Part shown: one piece after another, positions 17,839 through 28,588 of the stretch
Position numbering within the stretch: the first letter of the stretch is position 1
Layout: each line of letters starts with the position of its first letter
Assembly (NCBI GenBank): GCA_001464455.1
Contig: LNEI01000009.1
Coordinates: 79,784 to 143,783, forward strand
Length of the DNA: 64,000 nt
Source: Acidobacteria bacterium Ga0077534
GTDB taxonomy: Bacteria > Acidobacteriota > Blastocatellia > Pyrinomonadales > Pyrinomonadaceae
Direction: 5' to 3'
Program-made: the position numbers and the translations under genes
Notes under the pieces: generated by a model
What the model was told of the DNA's origin: nothing
Seen by the model: the letters and a program-made list of their open reading frames with translations, nothing else
The model's database searches: none

Positions 17839-18818
17839 TAGAAGATCGTTCTCCAAACCCGGATGTAGGACATTCTGTCGTTGTAACGAAGATTACGCGA
17901 GCCGGGGCCGTACTCTTCGCACTGGCCGCTGCCGCGTGAACTTCCATCGTTGTCGCAAATACGGACACGATAGCCGCGCGGCACGTAGATCGAGGTTGCG
18001 TCATCATTCTTGATGTTGCCGAGGCCGCGCTGATCATTACGGAAGGTTCCGACGCCGAACGATTGTTCGTCTCCTCGCTGATCTCGTTCGGAATAAACGA
18101 TGACCATGTTGCCTGAGCCTCCGCCGGAGTTGCCGCCGCCCCATCCGCCGCCGCCCCAACCGCCTTCACGACGGACCTCGATATACGACGCTTCGTCATT
18201 CAGGCGAAGATTGTGACGGCCTTCGCCTAGTTCTTCACACTGGCCACCACCGTTGCCCGTGCCTTCACTTTCACAAAAACGAACACGGAAACCTCGCTCG
18301 ACGATCACGGACGAAGCTTCATCGTTGCGGATCGCTCCAAGAGAGCCGGTATTGTTAAGGTAACGCCCAGGACCAAAGGTCTGCGAACGTCCCCGAAAAT
18401 CGCGATCGTCGTAAACCGTAACTCCACGGCCGCCAACTGAGCCGCCGCCCCATCCGCCGCCAATGGTCCAGACTCGAATGTACGATGCCATCCGTTGATA
18501 GCGAAGGTTATGATAGCCGGGCCCGAATTCCTCGCACCGGCCAGTGCCGTTTCGGCCCTCATTTTCACAGAATCTGACGCGGTAACCATCGGCAACATGA
18601 ACTGACGCCGCCGAATCGTTTCTGAGTGACCCGAGCTGGCCACGGTTATTCTGGAATTCTCCGATCGAGAATGACTGGCTTCTGCCGCCGCCATTTTGCT
18701 GATCGTAAACCACAACCGGGCCTTCGCCCCAGGCCTGAGCAGCGGAACGCTCGACCGCGACTAAAACAAAAGATACTGCAACCGCAAAAATAATAAAGAT
18801 AGACCTGAATGTTCTCAT
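17838..18818 (-). CDS. Secreted protein with three beta/gamma-crystallin-like domains
   Basis: The 326-residue product has a signal peptide (hydrophobic residues 6-22, cut after SAAQA near 29). It then carries three homologous blocks of about 85 residues (roughly 34-115, 128-215, 238-326). Each block opens with VYxxxxxxGRSQSF or a close variant, continues with LGSLRNDSAASV-like and GYRVRFCENEG-like segments, and ends with LRYxxxxSYIRV. Paired cysteines in each block (RFCENEG...RCEEFG) could form disulfides. This is the pattern of beta/gamma-crystallin and I36-like domains, which often bind calcium or inhibit proteases. Glycine-rich linkers separate the blocks. A strong Shine-Dalgarno GGAGG lies just upstream of the ATG. 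Translation is coupled to the downstream lipoprotein. Confidence 0.85.
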   Translation of the reverse strand: MRTFRSIFIIFAVAVSFVLVAVERSAAQAWGEGPVVVYDQQNGGGRSQSFSIGEFQNNRGQLGSLRNDSAASVHVADGYRVRFCENEGRNGTGRCEEFGPGYHNLRYQRMASYIRVWTIGGGWGGGSVGGRGVTVYDDRDFRGRSQTFGPGRYLNNTGSLGAIRNDEASSVIVERGFRVRFCESEGTGNGGGQCEELGEGRHNLRLNDEASYIEVRREGGWGGGGWGGGNSGGGSGNMVIVYSERDQRGDEQSFGVGTFRNDQRGLGNIKNDDATSIYVPRGYRVRICDNDGSSRGSGQCEEYGPGSRNLRYNDRMSYIRVWRTIF

Positions 18819-18850
18819 TTATCCTCCTTTGTTAGGCGGCTCGAAGCCGC

Positions 18851-19951
<1,101 letters not shown>

Positions 19952-20001
19952 TCAGTCGCAGATAGTTGAAACAAAGCCATTTTGAAAGTCGTAGTATGGA
20001 T

Positions 20002-20029
20002 TTGAGTTTTTCTCAATAACTAATAAAAT
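20002..20029 (+). promoter_or_regulatory. Putative sigma-70 type promoter for the TolC-like gene
   Basis: TTGAGT at 20002-20007 and TAAAAT at 20024-20029 are separated by 16 bp, in the 198-bp gap between the divergent gap gene and the TolC-like gene. The ATG lies 27 bp after the -10 box, with GGAG about 8 nt before it. The call rests on similarity to the consensus only. Confidence 0.4.
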
Positions 20030-20056
20030 CAGGTACTTACGTCGGAGCCCTTTATA

Positions 20057-21871
20057 ATGCCATTTTTGCGATTTCGCTTTCTTACAACTTTCGCCCTGAT
20101 CGTCGCTGGTTCGGCGGTTGCGGCTCTGGCTGCGCCGCAGGAAGTAACGCAGGTAGCAAAGATAACTCAGGAACCTCAGTCAACCAAGGTCCTTGAGAAG
20201 CCTGATACTGAAGTGGCGAAAGCCCTGAACACGAAGACCGAGCCGCCGAAGCTTTCGCGCATCGGCGTACAGTCGGCCCAAACCCTAACGTTGACACTCA
20301 ATGAGGCGATCCGCAGATCACTCGAGAGTAATAACGATATCGAGGTTTCTCGAGATGACGTTCGCTTTCAGGAAACGCAGGTCCGATCGATTCTCGGTAT
20401 CTATGACCCGGTGTTTTCGATCAATCCCAACTACTCGAGAAATTCGACGACCGGATCGTCGGCGACAAATGATTTCCGTGTGAATTCGAGCTTCTCAAAG
20501 AACCTCGAACGGGGCGGGGGAAACTATCAAGTCTTCTTTAATAACCAGCGAACGGAGAACGCCTTTGCCCAGGCTCAGGTGAGTTCCGGATCTCTTTCTA
20601 GCAGCGGAAGTGCGATATATTCGTCATCTTTCGGGATTCAGTACATCCAGCCGCTCGCCCGGAATTTTCGTATCGACAACACGCGGCGTCAGGTGACGAT
20701 CGCAAGAAAACGACTTGAGCAGACCGATGCAGACTTTCGGCTCCGGGCTACGGAGACGATCACTGCAGTACAGCGTGCTTATTGGGATTTCGTTTTCGCT
20801 CTTAGAAATCAACAAAACCAGGTCGCCAACGTAAATCTCGCCCGCGAAAATTTGCGCCAGGTCGAAGCGAGGATCGAAGCTGGGGCTGCTGCCCCGCTCG
20901 CCAAAGCCGAGATCGCAACAGAACTTGCAAACCGCGAAGGTGAACTGTTACTTGCCACGCAGACGGTCGCGAGCTCTGAAAATGCTCTGAAGCAGCTGAT
21001 GCTAAAAGACCCAAGCTCACCCGATTGGTCTCAGTCGCTGGTGCCGACGGACAGTCCCGTAATAACGCCCGGACCGCCGAGTCTCGATGAAGCGATGAAA
21101 GATGCGATGGACAATCGCTTCGAACTACGTCGCCTAAAACTCCAGCGGGACATCAACGATGAGGATATAAAATACTTTCGAAATCAGACGAAGCCACAGA
21201 TCGATCTAAACACCACGTTCTCGCTCGACGGACTAGCGCGTAGCGGAAGTAGCTCGACCGTGACGACGAATCTGATCACTTCGCAGGGCGAACTGCTGCT
21301 GCTCAACGGATTAAACTCAACCCGTGCATCGCTGGGACTTCCGTTGATCACCAATCCAAGCGTTGTGATCCCGGCGTCGCCTGGTTACCTTTTTGGCGGA
21401 TTTGGCCGCTCGCTTGCTAATCAGTTTCGGACAGACTCGCCGAACTTCTCGGTAGGTGTCACGATCTCGTTCCCACTGAGAAACCGCACTGCGAAGGCAG
21501 ATCTCGAAGGAGCACTGATCACCGAAAATAGACTTCAGGCACAGACTCGCGGCCAGGAACAGGCAGTTATCGTTGAGGTTCGAAACGCCGTGCAAGCGGT
21601 CGAAACTACACGACAGCGAGTCTTTACGGCTCGCCGGGCTCGCGAAAACGCCGAGATCCAGCTGGAAGGCGAACGAAAGCTCTTTGATGCCGGTCGCTCT
21701 ACGACCTTCTTACTTTTCCAACGCGAAAACGCTCTAACGAATGCACGAAATGCCGAGATTCGTGCCGAAACTGACCATAACAAAGCCATTGCCGATATCC
21801 AGCGTGTGACATCGACGGTGTTCCGTGCGAACAACATCACGGTCAATTCGCCGGTTCCGATCCCGAGGTAG
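20057..21871 (+). CDS. TolC family outer-membrane channel protein
   Basis: This 604-residue protein has a signal peptide ([18 protein letters not shown], cut before APQ) and two outer-membrane efflux repeats. The first covers about 80-340 ([46 protein letters not shown]) and the second about 345-590 ([68 protein letters not shown] in part). Long coiled-coil helices alternate with beta-strand segments, as in TolC trimers that span the outer membrane and periplasm. Between repeats is a low-complexity Ser/Asn/Gly stretch. The protein is longer than E. coli TolC. No inner-membrane pump or adaptor gene is next to it; a glycosyltransferase operon follows, so an export partner must be elsewhere. Confidence 0.9.
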   Translation: MPFLRFRFLTTFALIVAGSAVAALAAPQEVTQVAKITQEPQSTKVLEKPDTEVAKALNTKTEPPKLSRIGVQSAQTLTLTLNEAIRRSLESNNDIEVSRDDVRFQETQVRSILGIYDPVFSINPNYSRNSTTGSSATNDFRVNSSFSKNLERGGGNYQVFFNNQRTENAFAQAQVSSGSLSSSGSAIYSSSFGIQYIQPLARNFRIDNTRRQVTIARKRLEQTDADFRLRATETITAVQRAYWDFVFALRNQQNQVANVNLARENLRQVEARIEAGAAAPLAKAEIATELANREGELLLATQTVASSENALKQLMLKDPSSPDWSQSLVPTDSPVITPGPPSLDEAMKDAMDNRFELRRLKLQRDINDEDIKYFRNQTKPQIDLNTTFSLDGLARSGSSSTVTTNLITSQGELLLLNGLNSTRASLGLPLITNPSVVIPASPGYLFGGFGRSLANQFRTDSPNFSVGVTISFPLRNRTAKADLEGALITENRLQAQTRGQEQAVIVEVRNAVQAVETTRQRVFTARRARENAEIQLEGERKLFDAGRSTTFLLFQRENALTNARNAEIRAETDHNKAIADIQRVTSTVFRANNITVNSPVPIPR

Positions 21872-21909
21872 ATTTCCGCTTTCACCGGAAGTCTGCGAAA
21901 ATCTTCCGG

Positions 21910-22665
21910 ATGAAGATCTCGGCAAAGATCATTGTTCGCAATGAGGAACACAACGTTGCAGCCGTATGCGAAACGGTCGACTGGGCGGATGAGATCGTGA
22001 TCGTAGATTCCGATTCGTCGGATAAAACGGTCGAGATCGCCCGGAAATACACCGAGAAGATCTTCAACCGTGAATGGAACGGCTATAAAGACAAGCACGA
22101 GTTTGCTGATTCGCAAACTTCGGGCGACTGGATATTCTGGATCGACGCCGATGAACGGGTAACCCCTGAACTTCGAGCGTCGATCGAGCGTTTGCGAACG
22201 CTTCCCACCGAGGAACTGGCAGCGGGCTATCGGATCAAACGAAAGACCGAGTATTTGGGAGCCTGGATATTGCATTCGGGTTGGTACCCCGACTATCAGA
22301 TGCGGCTCTACTGTAAGGATAAGAGCTATTGGGACGGCGTCGCACCGCATCAGACGGCACGAGTCAATGGAACGGTAGAAACGCTTTCCGGCGAACTTCT
22401 TCATTACACAAAACGCGATTTGAGCGAGCATCATAGGGTGACCGATTCGTACGCAAGCCTGGCGGCCGAACATTTGGTCAATTCGGGGAAGACCGTAGGT
22501 TCTGCGGGCATTCTCGGTAAAGCTATCGCCGCCTTCATTCGAACGTACATTCTTAAACAAGGATTTCGGGACGGTGTTCGAGGTATGATAATCGCGGGAA
22601 TGACGGCGTACGGTGTTTTCCTTAAGTATGCCAAGGTCTGGGAGCTAAATAACGACAAGAAATGA
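21910..22665 (+). CDS. Family 2 glycosyltransferase, WaaE/KdtX-like
   Basis: This 251-residue GT-A enzyme has the start [14 protein letters not shown], the first DxD-like acidic site in [12 protein letters not shown] (about 30-41), and FWIDADERV (about 76-84) as the metal site. The [10 protein letters not shown] and HHRVTDSYA segments match the group that glycosylates the LPS core or lipid-linked sugars. A hydrophobic C-terminal region ([28 protein letters not shown]) suggests membrane association. Its stop overlaps the next start (ATGA), so it is coupled to the sugar-nucleotide genes. Confidence 0.85.
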   Translation: MKISAKIIVRNEEHNVAAVCETVDWADEIVIVDSDSSDKTVEIARKYTEKIFNREWNGYKDKHEFADSQTSGDWIFWIDADERVTPELRASIERLRTLPTEELAAGYRIKRKTEYLGAWILHSGWYPDYQMRLYCKDKSYWDGVAPHQTARVNGTVETLSGELLHYTKRDLSEHHRVTDSYASLAAEHLVNSGKTVGSAGILGKAIAAFIRTYILKQGFRDGVRGMIIAGMTAYGVFLKYAKVWELNNDKK

Positions 22666-23360
22666 AAGCTGTCATTCTATGCGGCGGACGTGGTACACGG
22701 CTCGGTGAGCATGGCCGCTCAGTCCCCAAAGCCCTGGTGCAGATCGGTGGAAAGCCGATAATCTGGCACCTTATGAGCATTTTTGCTCATTATGGCGTAA
22801 CTGAGTTTGTGCTGTGTTTAGGGTATTTAGGTGACGAGATCCGCGATCATTTTGACCGACTTGACCACGATTGGACGATCGAATGCGTCGAAACCGGACT
22901 CGACACTAACACCGGTGGTAGACTGAAGCGAGTTCAGAGCATGCTCGACGGCGAGAGAGACTTTTTCGTGACTTACGGTGACGGTCTGGCTGATGTGAAG
23001 ATCGACCGTCTGCTGCAATTTCATCGGGAACACGACCGAACCGCGACGATAACAACGGTTCATCCGTATTCGAATTTCGGCATCGTCGATATTGACGACG
23101 AAGGCCATGTCGTACGCTTTCGCGAAAAACCGCTTTTGAGAGAATGGATAAACGGCGGTTATTTTGTCTTTGATCAACGAATATTTGACGTTCTAGGCGA
23201 AGATTCAATACTCGAGCGAGAGCCCTTTGAACGACTCGCCAATGACGGGCAGATGCTCGCATTTCGGCACGAAGGGTTCTGGAAATGCATGGACACGTTC
23301 AAGGACAATCTGGAGTTTGAAGAGATATGGCAGCGATCAGCGCCGTGGAAGGTTTGGTAG
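22662..23360 (+). CDS. rfbF: Sugar nucleotidyltransferase, glucose-1-phosphate cytidylyltransferase-like
   Basis: This 232-residue NTP-transferase begins with the nucleotide-binding signature [16 protein letters not shown] and has [15 protein letters not shown]. The segments [19 protein letters not shown] and INGGYFVF, and the C-terminal [12 protein letters not shown] with APWKVW, match RfbF, which makes CDP-glucose from CTP and glucose 1-phosphate. It is about 25 residues shorter than the classical RfbF. The next gene is a dehydratase-like SDR, which fits a CDP-sugar route to a deoxyhexose for a surface polysaccharide. Confidence 0.82.
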   Translation: MKAVILCGGRGTRLGEHGRSVPKALVQIGGKPIIWHLMSIFAHYGVTEFVLCLGYLGDEIRDHFDRLDHDWTIECVETGLDTNTGGRLKRVQSMLDGERDFFVTYGDGLADVKIDRLLQFHREHDRTATITTVHPYSNFGIVDIDDEGHVVRFREKPLLREWINGGYFVFDQRIFDVLGEDSILEREPFERLANDGQMLAFRHEGFWKCMDTFKDNLEFEEIWQRSAPWKVW

Positions 23361-23363
23361 AAA

Positions 23364-24338
23364 ATGAGCGAATTTTGGAAGAATAGGATCGCGTTTGTTA
23401 CTGGTGCGAGCGGCTTTGTCGGGGCAAATCTTGTCTTGGGCCTCGTCGAAAAAGGTGCGAGCGTAGTTTGCCTGGAACGTGATGAAACGCAGCGAAACTC
23501 TCTAGATCTCTTAGGTTTACGCGACCGAGTGACGGTCGTTCGCGGCTCGGTCGAAGACCTGCCCCTGATGTCTCGCATACTAAACGAGTACGATGTTGAC
23601 GCCGTTTTTCATCTCGCCGCTCAGGCACTAGTCGGAGCCGCAAACCGGTCGCCCGTCTCCACTTTCGAATCGAACATTCGCGGAACGTACCTACTGCTCG
23701 AAGCCTGCAGGCTGAGCCCGACCGTAAAGAGGATCGTTGTAGCGTCTAGTGACAAAGCGTACGGGTCGCATGACCAACTTCCCTACTCCGAAGACTTCAA
23801 GCTCAACGCGGTCTTCCCATACGATGTCTCTAAGGCATGTACCGATCTGCTGACGACATCCTATGCCAAGACATTCGAGCTTCCAGTTGCAACGACCCGC
23901 TCGGCAAATATTTACGGGCCTGCCGACGGAAATCTCTCGCGGATCATTCCCGGGACGATCCTGTCCGTTCTTGCCGGCGAACGGCCTATCATTCGCTCTG
24001 ACGGCACGCCGGTTCGCGACTTTATCTATACGACCGACATTGTCGCAGGTTACATGCTTCTCGCTGAAAACATCGAGAAAGCTGCGGGCGAAGCATTCAA
24101 TTTCGGTTCGGGCGAGCCGATCTCGATGCTCGATCTCGTCAACAAGATCGTCGAGCTAATGGGCCGATCTGCCGATCTGTCGCCTGAAATACTGCTCGCT
24201 ACGAAGATCAAAAATGAGATCGACGCTCAGTATTTATCGTCAAAGAAGGTCTCCACCCACTTTGGCTGGCGGCCGCTCGTCGATATCGAAACAGGCCTCG
24301 CGAAGACGATCGAGTGGTATAAGGCTCGTTGGAGATAG
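23364..24338 (+). CDS. rfbG: NAD-dependent epimerase/dehydratase, CDP-glucose 4,6-dehydratase-like
   Basis: The 324-residue extended SDR has the NAD motif [12 protein letters not shown] (about 13-24), [10 protein letters not shown] (about 78-87), the catalytic Ser region [10 protein letters not shown], and the YxxxK pair in [13 protein letters not shown] sugar-binding segment follows in [19 protein letters not shown] and [10 protein letters not shown]. The pairing 3 bp downstream of the RfbF-like gene suggests that it converts CDP-glucose to CDP-4-keto-6-deoxyglucose. A UDP- or GDP-sugar epimerase cannot be ruled out from motifs alone. Confidence 0.78.
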   Translation: MSEFWKNRIAFVTGASGFVGANLVLGLVEKGASVVCLERDETQRNSLDLLGLRDRVTVVRGSVEDLPLMSRILNEYDVDAVFHLAAQALVGAANRSPVSTFESNIRGTYLLLEACRLSPTVKRIVVASSDKAYGSHDQLPYSEDFKLNAVFPYDVSKACTDLLTTSYAKTFELPVATTRSANIYGPADGNLSRIIPGTILSVLAGERPIIRSDGTPVRDFIYTTDIVAGYMLLAENIEKAAGEAFNFGSGEPISMLDLVNKIVELMGRSADLSPEILLATKIKNEIDAQYLSSKKVSTHFGWRPLVDIETGLAKTIEWYKARWR

Positions 24339-24424
24339 GCTCCGACAATAATGCAACGCGGTCGAAAGCTCTCACATCATAGCCATTGGATTAAGCCACG
24401 TTTTTTGCTATATTTCGGAGTGTA

Positions 24425-25039
24425 ATGAAAAGATTTTTCCCGATCATCTCGATCATGCTTTTTTCGGTAGCCGTCTTTGGCCAGAAGGGCGTGGACAGTC
24501 AGACCAAGACCATCAAGGAAGAAGGCAATAAGGTCACAACCCGCGGGAACGATGTGACTCGAGCTTTCGACTGGGGAAAGGGAAAAACTCAGGTCCGAGC
24601 TCAGCTTCCCAACCCGTACAAACTGACTTCGAGGCGTGACGTTTTGATAGGTATGGTGGCTGACGTTCTTCGCGAGAAAAAGCTTGTGGTAGACGAAGCT
24701 TCGTCGCGTCCAAAAGATGGCGTCATCATAACGCAGCCTTTCGTGTTTGCAAAGGGTGCGGTCATTACCCAAAATGAGCTGAACCGATATGGAATTCTGG
24801 AGAATTCGTACTCTTCCTGGACCCGAGCACAATACACTCTGATCATTGAGGTACAGGCGATCGATGGTATACAGAACAACGTATCGGTCAATGCCAAGGT
24901 TGAAGGCCGAGCCGGAAATGGCCTGACTTCTGAATGGGTAACCGTCAGAAGCTCTGGAGCGGCCGAAGACGAGTTTCTGGCGAAACTAGTGGAAATGGTC
25001 ACGGGCCAGTCGCCCGACCCAGTTCCGGATAAACCCTAG
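24425..25039 (+). CDS. Secreted protein of unknown function
   Basis: The 204-residue product has a signal peptide (PIISIMLFSVAVFG, probable cleavage before QKGVD). The mature part is soluble and mixed alpha/beta, with FDWGKGKTQVRAQLPNPYKLTSRRD and later YTLIIEVQAIDG. I recognise no domain. The GGAG about 8 nt upstream of the ATG supports the start. It opens a run of three secreted proteins on the same strand, each 9-24 bp apart, ending with a VWA protein, so they are probably cotranscribed and may act together outside the inner membrane. Confidence 0.7.
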   Translation: MKRFFPIISIMLFSVAVFGQKGVDSQTKTIKEEGNKVTTRGNDVTRAFDWGKGKTQVRAQLPNPYKLTSRRDVLIGMVADVLREKKLVVDEASSRPKDGVIITQPFVFAKGAVITQNELNRYGILENSYSSWTRAQYTLIIEVQAIDGIQNNVSVNAKVEGRAGNGLTSEWVTVRSSGAAEDEFLAKLVEMVTGQSPDPVPDKP

Positions 25040-25048
25040 GATTTTTGG

Positions 25049-25591
25049 ATGAGAAACAGCAACATACTAGTCTCGATCCTATTCTTTACAGCGCTGCTAT
25101 TCGCGAGCGGACCCGCATATTCGCAAAGCGCGGATAATGCGAGCCGGATAATTCCCAAAACCGAAGACGATAATACCGATCAGCCAAAAAGCTTTCGAGA
25201 GACGCTTGTCAAGCTGCGCATCGACAAGGAAAAGAAAGACTTTGCGGAGATGATCGAGCGCGGTGAAGAAGCTCTAAGGCTAACGAAAGAGGTCGAAAAG
25301 GCATACGCGAGTACCGGCCGTCTCGATCCAATGCAGCTTAACAAACTCAACTCGGTCGAAAAACTGGTGAAAAAGATCCGCAGTGATCTCGGCGGAGGCG
25401 ATGATGATGACAAAGATCTGCCGTACAGTTCGGCTCCGGAAAAAGGCGAGGTAGTCAAAACGTTCAAATCGACAACAAAAGACCTGCTTGAAGAACTAAG
25501 AAAGACCACCCGATTTACGGTCTCGGCGGCAGCTATTCAAGCATCTAACGCGGTCCTTAAGATCGCGAGGCTGCTGAAATTATCAAAATAG
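25049..25591 (+). CDS. Secreted helical protein of unknown function
   Basis: The 180-residue product has a signal peptide (ILVSILFFTALLFASGPAYSQ). The mature part is charged and helical: FRETLVKLRIDKEKKDFAEMIERGEEA and LNKLNSVEKLVKKIRSDLG are heptad-like, followed by an acidic glycine patch (GGGDDDDKD) and a C-terminal amphipathic region TVSAAAIQASNAVLKIARLLKLSK. No domain is recognised. It lies 9 bp after the preceding secreted gene, supporting an operon. Confidence 0.68.
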   Translation: MRNSNILVSILFFTALLFASGPAYSQSADNASRIIPKTEDDNTDQPKSFRETLVKLRIDKEKKDFAEMIERGEEALRLTKEVEKAYASTGRLDPMQLNKLNSVEKLVKKIRSDLGGGDDDDKDLPYSSAPEKGEVVKTFKSTTKDLLEELRKTTRFTVSAAAIQASNAVLKIARLLKLSK

Positions 25592-25615
25592 CTACGTCCT
25601 CCCTCGCTTTTATAA

Positions 25616-26518
25616 ATGAGGCCTCTCAGAGTACAACTGCTCTCTCTTTTCTTTTTACTGACTCTCATAACTTCCGTCTTCGCGCAAAAAGACGATGAGA
25701 TAATTTCGGTTGACTCATCGATCGTCGTAATGAATGCAACCATCACTGACGGGGCGGGAAAGGCGGTGAGTGGGTTGTCACAGAAGGTTTTCAGGGTTTT
25801 TGAAGACGGCGTAGAACAAGAGATAGTTTCCTTTTCTTCAGAGGAGACTCCTTTTGCCGCCGTTATTTTGATAGATACCTCCGGAAGTATGGAGCAGCGT
25901 GTCAGCCTCGCCCGTTCGGCCGCGATCCAGTTTCTAAACGGACTGCGCATCGATGATAACGCGGCGATCTATAATTTTGACTCGAAGGTCACAATGGTTC
26001 AGGATTTCTCGAACAGCCGGGATCTGCGAGATAGTTTCTACGATCTTAAGGCCGACGGAATGACTGCGTTAAACGATGCAATATTCCTTGCGGCCGAGGT
26101 TCTTTCAAAACGCGAAGAACGCCGCCGGGCTATCATCGTCCTGTCTGACGGTGCCGACACTATCAGTAAGAAAAATTCGGACAAGGCCCTGCAAGCTGCA
26201 TCAGCCGTTAACGCGACGATCTACACGGTTGACATGTCATCGCCAAACGACCGGAGCAGCGGTCGGCCGCAAAATCAGGGAGCCTTAAAGAATTTTGCTG
26301 AGAAAACCGGTGGCAGATTCGTTGCCACGCCCGGCGGAGTTGCGATGCGGGATGCGTTCAAGCGGATTGTCGAGGAGCTTGGCTCTCAGTACACGGTAGC
26401 ATTTCATCCCGCCAATACAAAGAAAGACGGAAAATGGCGGTCCCTCGAAATGCGGGTCGAGAGACCAAACCTTACGATCAGGACGCGCAAAGGATACAAG
26501 GCGCCCAAGTCCAGCTAG
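25616..26518 (+). CDS. Secreted VWFA-domain protein (acidobacterial VWFA-related type)
   Basis: This 300-residue protein has a signal peptide (LLSLFFLLTLITSVFAQ) and a short N-terminal strand region with SSIVVMNATITDGAGK and VFRVFEDGVEQEIVSF, which is the lead-in of the VWFA-related family common in Acidobacteriota. The VWA domain follows at about 78-285 with the MIDAS motif DTSGSM (about 84-89), a conserved Thr in GMTALNDAI, and the late Asp in VLSDGADT. Such domains bind ligands through a metal ion. The C-terminus YTVAFHPANTKKDGKWRSLEMRV also matches that family. It is the last gene of the three-gene secreted run and is convergent with ddl, 8 bp away. Confidence 0.85.
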   Translation: MRPLRVQLLSLFFLLTLITSVFAQKDDEIISVDSSIVVMNATITDGAGKAVSGLSQKVFRVFEDGVEQEIVSFSSEETPFAAVILIDTSGSMEQRVSLARSAAIQFLNGLRIDDNAAIYNFDSKVTMVQDFSNSRDLRDSFYDLKADGMTALNDAIFLAAEVLSKREERRRAIIVLSDGADTISKKNSDKALQAASAVNATIYTVDMSSPNDRSSGRPQNQGALKNFAEKTGGRFVATPGGVAMRDAFKRIVEELGSQYTVAFHPANTKKDGKWRSLEMRVERPNLTIRTRKGYKAPKSS

Positions 26519-26526
26519 CAAAATAT

Positions 26527-27645
26527 TTATCGCTGCGTTTGATTACGCTGCTTGTCCTTGTGTCTCTCGATTGCCAGATCGATCAGCCGGTCAATGATCT
26601 CGGTGAACGATCTGCCGCTGCCGGCCCACATTTTTGGAAAGCCCGAAGCATCGGTAAGGCCGGGAAGAGTATTTATCTCGTTTAAGAGAAGAGCTCCGTT
26701 GTCGTTACGCAGAAAAAAATCGACACGAGCCAGGCCTGAACCGTCGATCGCCTTAAAGGCCTTGACCGCCATCTTCTGGATCCTCGCGGATAATTCGTCG
26801 GAAACTGGAGCAGGAACGACGAACTCATTATTCCCTGTTCCCGAATACTTTTCGGTATAGTCAAGGAACTTCTTGCTCTCGTCCCGAATGATATACTCTC
26901 CCGGCAGGCTAGCCTCAGGATCATCATTTCCGATAACAGCACATTCTATTTCGCGCATTTCCAGACCTTCTTCGATTATTATCTTCCGGTCGTAGCGGGC
27001 GGCGATGTCAATGGCATTGGCAAGGCTAGCTGTGTCGATCGCTTTTGAGACGCCGACGGACGAACCGAGATTCGCAGGTTTTACGAAGGCAGGAAAGCCC
27101 AGCTTTGCCTCAACTTGGGTCAAGACTGTCTCGCGATTGCTTTCCCATTCCTCACGCAGAAACCAGACGTAGTTGCACATCGGCAGATCTGCATCGCGAA
27201 AGAGTGTTTTCATGAAGACCTTATCCATCCCGCACGACGACGCGAGCACGCCGCAGCCGACATACGGAAGGTCGGCCATTTCGAACAAGCCCTGAATGGT
27301 CCCATCTTCACCAAAAGTGCCGTGCAGCACTGGGAAAATAACGTCGAGCGCCAGCATTTCATGGCCCTCGACCGATATCAAACCCCTGATCTGCGAATCG
27401 CCCGAGAGACAGAAACGCGTTGCCGAAGGCGGGCCGGATCTTTCGATGAAACTCCCACGAGTTGGCTCATCAAAAAGATCCAGCGAATCTGCCGGGCTTA
27501 ACCAAACGCCATCTTTTGAGATCGCGATCGGTACGACCTCGTATTTATTCGGATCGATCTGTTTGATCACGGTTCGGGCGGAACGGACGGATACCTCATG
27601 TTCACCCGAACGCCCGCCAAAAATGATGCCTACACGAGTCTTCAT
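26527..27645 (-). CDS. ddl: D-alanine--D-alanine ligase
   Basis: The 372-residue ATP-grasp enzyme joins two D-alanines for peptidoglycan. It begins MKTRVGIIFGGRSGEHEVSVRSA, the typical Ddl N-terminus; I chose the ATG at 27645, which overlaps the arginase stop as ATGA, over a start 13 codons upstream. ATP-grasp marks include PAFVKPANLGSSVGVSKA (about 180-197), the Glu of EEGLEMREIECAV, and metal ligands in LARVDFFLRNDNGALLLNEINTLPGLT. It is the last gene of a minus-strand operon that begins upstream with regulatory genes. Confidence 0.95.
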   Translation of the reverse strand: MKTRVGIIFGGRSGEHEVSVRSARTVIKQIDPNKYEVVPIAISKDGVWLSPADSLDLFDEPTRGSFIERSGPPSATRFCLSGDSQIRGLISVEGHEMLALDVIFPVLHGTFGEDGTIQGLFEMADLPYVGCGVLASSCGMDKVFMKTLFRDADLPMCNYVWFLREEWESNRETVLTQVEAKLGFPAFVKPANLGSSVGVSKAIDTASLANAIDIAARYDRKIIIEEGLEMREIECAVIGNDDPEASLPGEYIIRDESKKFLDYTEKYSGTGNNEFVVPAPVSDELSARIQKMAVKAFKAIDGSGLARVDFFLRNDNGALLLNEINTLPGLTDASGFPKMWAGSGRSFTEIIDRLIDLAIERHKDKQRNQTQR

Positions 27646-28583
27646 AAGATCGTTTTTCCTAAAGCAGAAAGAATGAGCTCGCAAGCCAATTCAACGGTGA
27701 TATTGCTTTGATCGAGCAGCGGATTAACTTCGACGATCTCAAAAGATCTCATTAGGCCGGTCTCGGCTATCATTTCCAGGGTCAGGTGAGCCTCGCGGTA
27801 AGTTGCACCGCCTCGGACCAGCGTTCCGGAACCGGGAGCGAAACGCGGATCTATCCCATCGACGTCAAATGTGACCGCAAATCCGCCCGGGGCCTGCGAG
27901 GCGATCGCGATCGCATCCGCAACACAGGCGCTCATCCCGCGTCGGTCGATGTCGCTCATCGTAAAGAAATTATTTCGCAGGCCAAGCCTTTCTACCTGTT
28001 CACGCTCACCGACATCGATGTCGCGGGCTCCGATGTGGGCGAGATACTTCGGATTCAATTTTGGAAATGCTCCACCTAGACCGGTTAATTCTTCATGGCC
28101 GTGACCAAGCAGAACTGCCAGTGGCATTCCGTGAATGTTTCCGGAAGGCGACGATTCAGGCGTATTGATATCAGCATGAGCGTCAAACCAGATCAGGCCT
28201 ATTTCTTTGTCATTCCGCCGGTAATGTGCCGAGATCGCCGAAAACGTCGGAATTGCGATGGAATGATCACCGCCAAGGATCACCGGAATGGCTCCGGTGC
28301 TAAGTATCTCATCGAGGGCACCCATGATGTTCCCGCTTGACGCGAGCATCTCGGAAAGATGCTTTGGATTCTTGATGTCGGTATCGTCGTCGGGCTGAAC
28401 GATCTTTGCATCACCGTGATCGGCTACGTTATAACCGAGCTCGCGAATGTGCTCGGCCAGATTGTGCCCCCGTATTTTCGAAAGGCGCATCGCGTTCACA
28501 CCTAGCTCGCTGCCGGTCTTACCGGCCCCGAAGCCCAGCGGAACGCCCAAAATCCCAACGTGTTTTCCAATTCCTGGCTGCAT
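27642..28583 (-). CDS. rocF: Arginase (ureohydrolase family)
   Basis: This 313-residue manganese enzyme hydrolyses arginine to ornithine and urea. The three metal motifs are all present: ILGGDHSIAIP (about 102-112), WFDAHADINTP (about 131-141) and FDVDGIDPRFAPG (about 238-250). The N-terminal VGILGVPLGFGAGKTGSELG is arginase-like rather than agmatinase-like, as is the C-terminal VEVNPLLDQSN. It lies between ddl (ATGA overlap) and HPr (5 bp), an unusual place. The same window also makes arginine, so the enzyme probably recycles or degrades it. Formiminoglutamase or agmatinase activity is less likely. Confidence 0.88.
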   Translation of the reverse strand: MQPGIGKHVGILGVPLGFGAGKTGSELGVNAMRLSKIRGHNLAEHIRELGYNVADHGDAKIVQPDDDTDIKNPKHLSEMLASSGNIMGALDEILSTGAIPVILGGDHSIAIPTFSAISAHYRRNDKEIGLIWFDAHADINTPESSPSGNIHGMPLAVLLGHGHEELTGLGGAFPKLNPKYLAHIGARDIDVGEREQVERLGLRNNFFTMSDIDRRGMSACVADAIAIASQAPGGFAVTFDVDGIDPRFAPGSGTLVRGGATYREAHLTLEMIAETGLMRSFEIVEVNPLLDQSNITVELACELILSALGKTIL

Positions 28584-28588
28584 AAAAA

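Noticed and set aside
21535..22560. Minus-strand frame of 341 codons across the TolC-like and glycosyltransferase genes
   Set aside because: Both sense genes are well supported and the antisense reading has no recognisable features.
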